DNA of 10,473 bases from JAXHUA01 sp034189695 (GTDB lineage Bacteria > Chloroflexota > Dehalococcoidia > E44-bin15), in contig JAXHUA010000087.1 of the NCBI GenBank assembly GCA_034189695.1, positions 1 through 10,473 on the forward strand, given 5' to 3'. Of the stretch, positions 5,968-10,473 are shown in pieces. The notes under the pieces were generated by a model. The model worked only from the letters and a program-made list of their open reading frames with translations, was not told the DNA's origin and searched no databases. The translations under genes and the position numbers were made by a program. The stretch's first letter is position 1. Each line of letters opens with the position of its first letter.

Positions 5968-6597
5968 TTGGCCAGATTCTCGCTTATGCCCAGGAATGAC
6001 AAGTTCTTTGACCTGTTTGAAGAAGGTGCCAGGAATCTGGTGCAGGCTGCTGTACTCCTGGACGAGCTCATGGACGAATGGCACCTCCTCGGTGAGCGGG
6101 TACGGGAGATCACGGAACGCGAGCACCATGGGGACACTATCACCCATCGCATCATAGCGGAGTTGCACGGCACCTTCGTCACCCCCATCGACCGAGAGGA
6201 CATCGCCCAGCTTGCGCAGCGACTGGACGACGTACTGGATGCGATTGAAGCCGCGGCCGTGCGCATGTTGATCTACGACATTCAGAAGCCAACAGAGAGA
6301 GCGAAGCAGCTGACCGACATACTGGTCAGCGTCACCTCAGAGGTCGGCAAGGCGATACCCTGGTTGCGCCGACGGCGCGACCTCAACCACATGAGACAGC
6401 ACTGCATCGAGATCAACCGGTTGGAGAACGAGGCCGATGAAGTGAGGCGCTCCGGCCTGGCGGAGCTCTTCCACGACCGCGTGGAGCTCTCCGAAGTGAT
6501 CAAGTGGCGGGAAATCTACGAGCACATGGAGAACGCCGTCGACAGGTGCGAGGATATCGCCGATATCCTCGAAGGGGTCGCGATCAAGCGTGCCTGA
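5968..6597 (+). CDS. DUF47/PhoU-like protein, PiT accessory regulator
   Basis: This 209-residue, mostly helical cytoplasmic protein belongs to the DUF47 family, relatives of PhoU commonly encoded next to PiT phosphate permeases and thought to regulate or assist them. Three PhoU-type ExxxD metal-binding motifs are visible: EHHGD at 52-56, ENEAD at 153-157 and ENAVD at 188-192. The segment THRIIAELHGTFVTPIDRED near 59-78 is typical of the family. The start is TTG, chosen from the strong SD and because the resulting N terminus (MARFSLMPRNDKFFDLFEE) fits the family. The gene overlaps the downstream permease by 8 nt. Its 3' end carries a perfect 9-bp palindrome just before the permease SD. Confidence 0.93.
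   Translation: MARFSLMPRNDKFFDLFEEGARNLVQAAVLLDELMDEWHLLGERVREITEREHHGDTITHRIIAELHGTFVTPIDREDIAQLAQRLDDVLDAIEAAAVRMLIYDIQKPTERAKQLTDILVSVTSEVGKAIPWLRRRRDLNHMRQHCIEINRLENEADEVRRSGLAELFHDRVELSEVIKWREIYEHMENAVDRCEDIADILEGVAIKRA
6550..6570 (+). repeat. Perfect 9-bp inverted repeat inside the DUF47 gene
   Basis: GAGGATATC at 6550-6558 and GATATCCTC at 6562-6570 are perfect reverse complements around a 3-nt spacer. In mRNA this forms a tight hairpin that ends one base before GAAGGGG (6571-6577), the likely SD of the permease gene. It encodes the repeated-looking peptide EDIADILE, so it could be a coding coincidence. Confidence 0.6.
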
Positions 6598-7576
6598 GCT
6601 AGCCTTTTTTGTGCTGGTCATCGTGCTCGCGGTGGGCTTCGCCGTCATCAATGGCTTCAACGACGCCGCCAACGCCATTGCGACGGTGATCGGCACGAGA
6701 GTCCTGTCCCCCACACGCGCGGTGGCTATGGCCGCCGTCCTCAATTTCGCCGGCGCGGCCACTGGACTGGCGGTGGCGAAGACCATCGGCGAAGGCATCG
6801 TCGACCCGGGTTTCCTCAGCTATCAAATCGTGCTTGCCGCGCTCCTCGCAGTGATCGCCTGGGGTTTCACCGCCACACGTCTTGGCCTGCCCATCAGCGT
6901 AAGCCACAGCTTCGTGGCAGGACTCATTGGAGCTGCCATCGGCGCGGTGGGCACAGCAACCATCATCGTATGGAGAGGATTCGCGATGGTGTTGTCCGCA
7001 GTGGCAGTCGCGCCAGCACTCGGTTTCGCCGGCGGACTCGCGGTTATGGTGTCGCTACTGTGGATACTGCGCCGTACCGCGCCGCTCAAGGTTGAAGTCG
7101 TCTTCAGCAGGCTTCACATACTGGCATCCGCCTTCATGGCCTACAGCCACGGGAAGAACGACGGGCAAATGCCGATAGGCATCATCGCCATAGCGCTCAT
7201 GCTACATACCGGCGGGGCATTCCACGTACCATTCTGGGCCATAGCCTTGTCGGCATCCGCCATCGCCCTCGGCACTGCCGCTGGCGGCTGGCGCGTCATC
7301 AGAACTGTGGGCATGAGGATCACCGCCCTTCGTCCAGTCCACGGATTCGCCGCGACGGCTTCGGCGGCAGCGGTGGTCGAGGCCGCCTCAGTTCTGGGCA
7401 TCCCGGTCAGCACCACTCACTGCGTGAGTTCCGCCATCATGGGCGTTGGCGCCACCAAACGGCTCTCCGCCGTTCGCTGGGGCATCGCCGGGAACATAGT
7501 GCTCGCCTGGCTGTTGACCTTCCCGGTGTGCGCTGGCCTTGGCTGGCTCCTGTCCACATTGATTGCGCTGTTCTGA
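6590..7576 (+). CDS. PiT-family inorganic phosphate permease
   Basis: This 328-residue membrane protein is a low-affinity phosphate transporter, driven in this family by protons or sodium. Both halves of the internal repeat are visible. The first has GFNDAANAIA at 22-31 and GLPISVSHS at 99-107. The second has SHGKNDGQ at 186-193 and GIPVSTTHC at 270-278. About ten hydrophobic helices span the rest, with a short polar loop near 160-170. The length is typical of short bacterial and archaeal members. The start is GTG at 6590, overlapping the DUF47 stop by 8 nt, with GAAGGGG about 12 nt upstream, so coupling is likely. It is the last gene of the operon. Which cation drives it cannot be told from the sequence. 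Confidence 0.95.
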   Translation: MPELAFFVLVIVLAVGFAVINGFNDAANAIATVIGTRVLSPTRAVAMAAVLNFAGAATGLAVAKTIGEGIVDPGFLSYQIVLAALLAVIAWGFTATRLGLPISVSHSFVAGLIGAAIGAVGTATIIVWRGFAMVLSAVAVAPALGFAGGLAVMVSLLWILRRTAPLKVEVVFSRLHILASAFMAYSHGKNDGQMPIGIIAIALMLHTGGAFHVPFWAIALSASAIALGTAAGGWRVIRTVGMRITALRPVHGFAATASAAAVVEAASVLGIPVSTTHCVSSAIMGVGATKRLSAVRWGIAGNIVLAWLLTFPVCAGLGWLLSTLIALF

Positions 7577-7675
7577 GCCAGCGCGGAGAGGCAACGCCGT
7601 ACTCAGGTTGAACAGAGGAAGACGCGTCCGTCTGCGGCTGGCGTGTGAGCGGCGGTGGCTAAGAGCAGCGTGGGG
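7577..7675. other. Convergent intergenic gap
   Basis: This 99-nt stretch lies between the converging ends of the permease and MoaE-like genes. A 5-bp stem with a 4-nt loop (AGACG at 7620-7624 with CGTCT at 7629-7633) and a long-range GCCAGC/GCTGGC pair (7577-7582 with 7637-7642) are the only structures I see. Neither is followed by a U-run on either strand, so no terminator is called. Confidence 0.35.
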
Positions 7676-8059
7676 CTAGTGCTCCTCGAGAACCTCGGTG
7701 AGAGGCATGAGTTCCTTAATACGGTCTACTGCGAACTGGCAGGCTTCGAAGGCCTCCTGACGATGCGGAGCGCCGATTGCAACGACAAGAACCGTCTCTC
7801 CGATATCGATCCTGCCGATCCGATGACAGATGGACACCCCATCCAGATGCCACTTGCTGGTCGTCTCCCCAGCCACCTCACGAAGGTGCGTCTCCACCTG
7901 TCCTCTATCGCCGTCGCAGCGACCATGTACAACCCTCGCACCACTCGCGGAAACGGGCTTGAGCGACCCCACGAAACTCACCGTGGCGCCAGTGGAGTCC
8001 CGTTTGACGGAGCTGATGATAGGTTCGGGGCGGACAGGGCTCTCACTTGCCTCGATCAT
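7676..8059 (-). CDS. MoaE-like protein, divergent molybdopterin synthase large subunit
   Basis: This 127-residue protein aligns by eye with MoaE, which with MoaD converts cPMP to molybdopterin. Retained features are GATVSFVGSLK near 24-34, the CHRIGRIDIGE segment at 78-88, APHRQEAFEAC at 97-107 and VDRIKE at 111-116, including the lysine matching one active-site Lys of the E. coli enzyme. Two parts are not canonical. The usual YEAY..MA region is replaced at about 44-56 by HGRCDGDRGQVET. The usual PIWK motif near the C terminus reads PLTE at 119-122, so the second catalytic Lys is a Glu. The protein is also shorter than the roughly 150 residues of E. coli MoaE. The ATG directly abuts the FtsH stop with no gap. 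It may be a specialised or inactive paralogue, or may contain a compensated frameshift. No other cofactor gene is in view. Confidence 0.82.
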   Translation of the reverse strand: MIEASESPVRPEPIISSVKRDSTGATVSFVGSLKPVSASGARVVHGRCDGDRGQVETHLREVAGETTSKWHLDGVSICHRIGRIDIGETVLVVAIGAPHRQEAFEACQFAVDRIKELMPLTEVLEEH

Positions 8060-9907
8060 CTACGTGCCTGCGTGTGCCTCCTCAACTGGCTGGTCGAAGA
8101 CGGCATCCAGTTCCTTACCCTCTATGGTCTCCTTGGCCATCAGCGCCTGGGCGAGTTGTGTCAGCTTCGCCCTGTTCTCAGTGAGGACACTCTTGGCTGA
8201 CTCGTAGGCCTCGTGGATAATCTTCTCCACCTCCTCGTCGATACCCTCCGCAGTCTTCTCGCTGTAGTCCTTTTGCTCGGACACCTCACGCCCCAGGAAG
8301 ACCAGCTCTTCCCTCCGCCCAAAGGTTCGCGGGCCCAGTCTGTCGCTCATCCCGTACTCGGTGACCATCTTTCGAGCGACACGGGTAGCCTGCTCGATGT
8401 CACTCTCGCTCCCTGTCGTTATCTCATCGAAGACGATCTCCTCGGCGGCATGTCCCCCAAGCATCATAGCCAGCGTGTCTTTGAACTGGGAGCGAGTCCA
8501 GAGGTATCTATCCTCCGTCGGCAGGAGCCGTGTGTAGCCACCCATGTGGCCCCGCGCGATGATGGAGACCTTGTGGACCGGGTCGGAATTGGGAAGCATC
8601 CGGGCCACCAGCGCGTGGCCAGCCTCGTGAAAAGCCGTTATCTCCTTCTCCTTGGGACTGATGAGCCTGCTCTTCTTCTCCGGCCCGGCAATAACACGAT
8701 CGATCGACTCCTCCATCTCCGGAAGGCCGATCGTCTTCTTACCGCGCCTGGCCGTAAGGATTGCCGCCTCATTCAACAGGTTGGCCAGGTCAGCACCCGA
8801 GAAGCCGGGAGTCTGCTTGGCTACAGTCTCCAGGTCTGTTCCTTCCTCCAATGGCTTGCCCCTGGCGTGCACATCAAGGATTGCCTTTCGCCCCTTGATG
8901 TCCGGCTGGTCAAGCGTCACCTGGCGGTCGAAGCGGCCCGGACGCAGGAGCGCCGGGTCGAGGATATCCGGGCGGTTCGTCGCTGAAAGCACGATCACGT
9001 TGGTTGAGGTGTCGAAGCCGTCCATCTCCACCAGGATCTGATTCAGAGTCTGCTCACGCTCGTCGTGGCCACCGCCGAGTCCGGCTCCCCGGTGGCGGCC
9101 CACCGCATCGATCTCATCGATGAACACGATACAGGGACTGTTGCGCTTGGCCTGCTCAAACAGGTCACGCACTCTCGAAGCGCCAACGCCTACGAACATC
9201 TCCACGAACTCGCTGCCGCTTATGGAGAAGAACGGAACACCCGCCTCACCAGCCACCGCCCGGCCCAGGAGTGTCTTGCCCGTGCCCGGCGGGCCCACCA
9301 GGAGCACGCCGCGCGGGATCTTGGCGCCAAGGGAGACAAACTTCTCGGGAGTCCTCAGGAACTCAACCACTTCTTCGAGTTCCTGTTTCGCTTCGTCTAT
9401 GCCCGCCACATCTTCGAAGGTCACCGTCGGCTTCGCGCTCGGGAAGAGCCTGGCCTTGCTCCGTCCGAAGCTGAGCGCCTGGTTGCCGGCCCCCCGCGCC
9501 CGGCTGAAGATGAACCACATAAGGCCGACGAAGAACAGAAGAGGAAGCAGCGTGGTAAGCAGAATGGTCCAATCGAACCCACTCGGCGGGACGATTGTCA
9601 CATCCACTCCGTACTGACTGAAGAGCTCGAAGGCATCGCTGCTGGTCCCGACGTACGCCACCAGCTCCTCACCACTCAAGAGATAAACGGTAAGCTTCTG
9701 GCCCGAAACGTCAACACTCTCGATTATGCTGTTGTCCACAACCTCCCCGTCCTCCACCACCTGCCCATCCTTGGCCATCTCAATGGCCTCGGATAGCGAC
9801 AGTTCTTTAAGCGCGGGAGTGCGCATGAACAGCGCGAAGAAGATCGCCACGGCCGCGACGATCACAACGAGCCAGATAAGCCACTTTGCTGAGAACTTAG
9901 TTCCCAT
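8060..9907 (-). CDS. ftsH: ATP-dependent zinc metalloprotease FtsH
   Basis: FtsH is a hexameric inner-membrane AAA+ protease that degrades misfolded membrane proteins and short-lived regulators. With the ATG at 9907 it has 615 residues. Segments in order: transmembrane helix about 7-27, periplasmic domain about 35-108, second helix about 112-134, Walker A GPPGTGKT at 205-212, Walker B VFIDEID at 261-267, second region of homology with RPGRFDR at 322-328, zinc site HEAGH at 427-431 and third ligand Asp503 within GSESDIEQAT. All catalytic residues are present. A TTG at 9916 lies in the same frame, but the ATG is preferred because GAGAGG sits 9 nt upstream of it and the TTG is crowded by that same site. 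The length is usual for the family. MoaE follows with zero spacing, and no cell-division or tilS/hpt genes are visible beside it. Confidence 0.97.
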   Translation of the reverse strand: MGTKFSAKWLIWLVVIVAAVAIFFALFMRTPALKELSLSEAIEMAKDGQVVEDGEVVDNSIIESVDVSGQKLTVYLLSGEELVAYVGTSSDAFELFSQYGVDVTIVPPSGFDWTILLTTLLPLLFFVGLMWFIFSRARGAGNQALSFGRSKARLFPSAKPTVTFEDVAGIDEAKQELEEVVEFLRTPEKFVSLGAKIPRGVLLVGPPGTGKTLLGRAVAGEAGVPFFSISGSEFVEMFVGVGASRVRDLFEQAKRNSPCIVFIDEIDAVGRHRGAGLGGGHDEREQTLNQILVEMDGFDTSTNVIVLSATNRPDILDPALLRPGRFDRQVTLDQPDIKGRKAILDVHARGKPLEEGTDLETVAKQTPGFSGADLANLLNEAAILTARRGKKTIGLPEMEESIDRVIAGPEKKSRLISPKEKEITAFHEAGHALVARMLPNSDPVHKVSIIARGHMGGYTRLLPTEDRYLWTRSQFKDTLAMMLGGHAAEEIVFDEITTGSESDIEQATRVARKMVTEYGMSDRLGPRTFGRREELVFLGREVSEQKDYSEKTAEGIDEEVEKIIHEAYESAKSVLTENRAKLTQLAQALMAKETIEGKELDAVFDQPVEEAHAGT

Positions 9908-9936
9908 TCCCCCCAACCTCTCCTTCTCCTATGTGC

Positions 9937-9965
9937 ATTATAGCAGAAAACGCCTGTGACTTGAA
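9937..9965 (-). promoter_or_regulatory. Extended -10 promoter of ftsH
   Basis: On the minus strand TGC precedes a perfect TATAAT (9942 to 9937), the same extended -10 arrangement as in front of the decarboxylase operon. A weak -35, TTCAAG, lies at 9965 to 9960 with a 17-nt spacer. The leader would be about 23 nt and consists mostly of purine-rich SD-like sequence. No CIRCE-like heat-shock operator is seen. Confidence 0.65.
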
Positions 9966-10006
9966 CGTAGAAGTCCCCGCCGCGCCGACCCCCATACCCA
10001 CGCAAT

Positions 10007-10030
10007 GCAGCTACCGGGTAATGGTGCTGC
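10007..10030. other. Small hairpin between ftsH and the surface-protein gene
   Basis: GCAGC at 10007-10011 pairs with GCTGC at 10026-10030, and ACC at 10013-10015 pairs with GGT at 10023-10025 across a one-base bulge, around a 7-nt loop. It lies upstream of the ftsH promoter. Its role is unknown. Confidence 0.35.
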
Positions 10031-10062
10031 GACTGACGGCAGTGGGAATGCGGAACCTGTAG

Positions 10063-10092
10063 CACCAGCCGCCATCACAAAGGCGGCTGGTG
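10063..10092 (-). terminator. Strong hairpin beyond the surface-protein gene
   Basis: CACCAGCCGCC at 10063-10073 is the perfect reverse complement of GGCGGCTGGTG at 10082-10092, with an 8-nt loop. The stem of 11 GC-rich pairs begins about 33 nt past the stop codon at 10126. No U-run follows on the minus strand, so it is not a textbook intrinsic terminator, but its position and strength suggest 3'-end formation or mRNA protection. Confidence 0.6.
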
Positions 10093-10125
10093 GAAGTACC
10101 TCCACCCCACCTCATACCCTGAAGC

Positions 10126-10473
10126 CTATGGTTCGTAGTAGGTTACTGTGAGCTTCGGACACTCCGTCTTCTTCACAGCGTCCGTCCCCCACTCCGAGGA
10201 GTAGAAAGCCTTGTATGACCCTTCCTCAGTCTCGTCCACCGACTTGATGACCACTCCATGATTGTCAATGGAGCCGTCAATCCAGTCCTGAACGAGACTG
10301 TCGATCTCCCAGTTAACCCACTCAGGTGTTACATCTTCCGTGACGGTGGTGACGTCCTCCGCCTCCGTGGCGTCATCAGGCGTGCCATGCCAGTTCAGGG
10401 TATCCTCGTCCCACGAGCTCGTAACCTCGTAGGCTCCGAGAGACAGGACTTCCGTCCCGACCGAGTTGACTTT
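10126..10473 (-). CDS. C-terminal part of a DNRLRE-like surface protein (partial)
   Basis: The minus-strand frame is open from the window edge to a TAG at 10126-10128, giving the last 115 residues of a larger protein whose start lies outside. Seen patterns: an aromatic and acidic stretch with SSWDEDTLNWHGTP near the beginning, then EWVNWEIDSLVQDWIDGS and DNHGVVIK in the middle, SYKAFYSSEWG, and the terminal LTVTYYEP. This succession resembles the end of DNRLRE-type beta-sandwich domains, found in secreted or cell-surface proteins and linked to carbohydrate binding. The composition is strongly acidic with many Thr, Ser and Trp, as in extracellular modules. Only one cysteine is visible. The domain name is from pattern memory; the full architecture, signal peptide and function cannot be judged here. 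Confidence 0.75.
   Translation of the reverse strand, partial: KVNSVGTEVLSLGAYEVTSSWDEDTLNWHGTPDDATEAEDVTTVTEDVTPEWVNWEIDSLVQDWIDGSIDNHGVVIKSVDETEEGSYKAFYSSEWGTDAVKKTECPKLTVTYYEP

Noticed and set aside
8213..9796. Two plus-strand frames (257 and 243 codons) opposite ftsH
   Set aside because: Both are antisense to highly conserved FtsH motifs and show no recognisable protein features.
9914..9916. TTG at 9916 as the start of FtsH
   Set aside because: The nearest SD-like sequence directly abuts it, while the ATG at 9907 has correct spacing and the normal FtsH N terminus.

Overview
The window looks like a chromosomal segment of a GC-rich anaerobic bacterium. Shine-Dalgarno (SD) sequences, TATAAT -10 boxes and a bacterial FtsH argue for Bacteria. 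The mix of a sodium-pump decarboxylase operon, RtcB with archease, DUF47 with PiT, and FtsH next to MoaE would suit an uncultured Chloroflexota lineage (Dehalococcoidia-like). That placement is an inference from overall resemblance and was not tested. No tRNA, rRNA, CRISPR array, insertion sequence or phage gene was seen.

Layout, left to right. (1) 1-256 has no gene I can recognise. (2) 257-3770, minus strand: a four-gene operon for a membrane-bound, biotin-dependent, sodium-translocating acyl-CoA decarboxylase. In transcription order it encodes the carboxyltransferase alpha subunit, a membrane-anchored gamma/delta-type subunit fused to a biotinyl domain, a free 70-residue biotin carrier, and the OadB-type beta subunit. 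(3) 3967-5850, minus strand: archease followed by the RNA ligase RtcB, with RtcB's SD overlapping the archease stop codon. (4) 5968-7576, plus strand: a DUF47/PhoU-like protein overlapping a PiT-family phosphate permease, behind a near-consensus sigma70 promoter that diverges from the archease promoter. (5) 7676-9907, minus strand: the membrane AAA+ protease FtsH, directly abutted by a divergent MoaE-like protein. (6) 10126-10473, minus strand: the C-terminal 115 residues of a protein resembling DNRLRE-domain surface proteins, with a strong hairpin just past its stop.

How the genes work together. The decarboxylase subunits should pass CO2 from an acyl-CoA to biotin and then to the OadB-type channel, converting decarboxylation energy into a sodium gradient. 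No biotin carboxylase is present, which fits a decarboxylase better than a carboxylase. Archease activates RtcB turnover in RNA ligation. The DUF47 protein probably regulates or assists its phosphate permease.

Most of the window is ordinary housekeeping. I found no convincing new multi-gene system. The points most worth a second look are the altered active-site motifs of the carboxyltransferase together with its two biotin carriers, the loss of conserved MoaE motifs, a possible leaderless archease transcript, and a perfect intragenic palindrome just before the PiT start codon.
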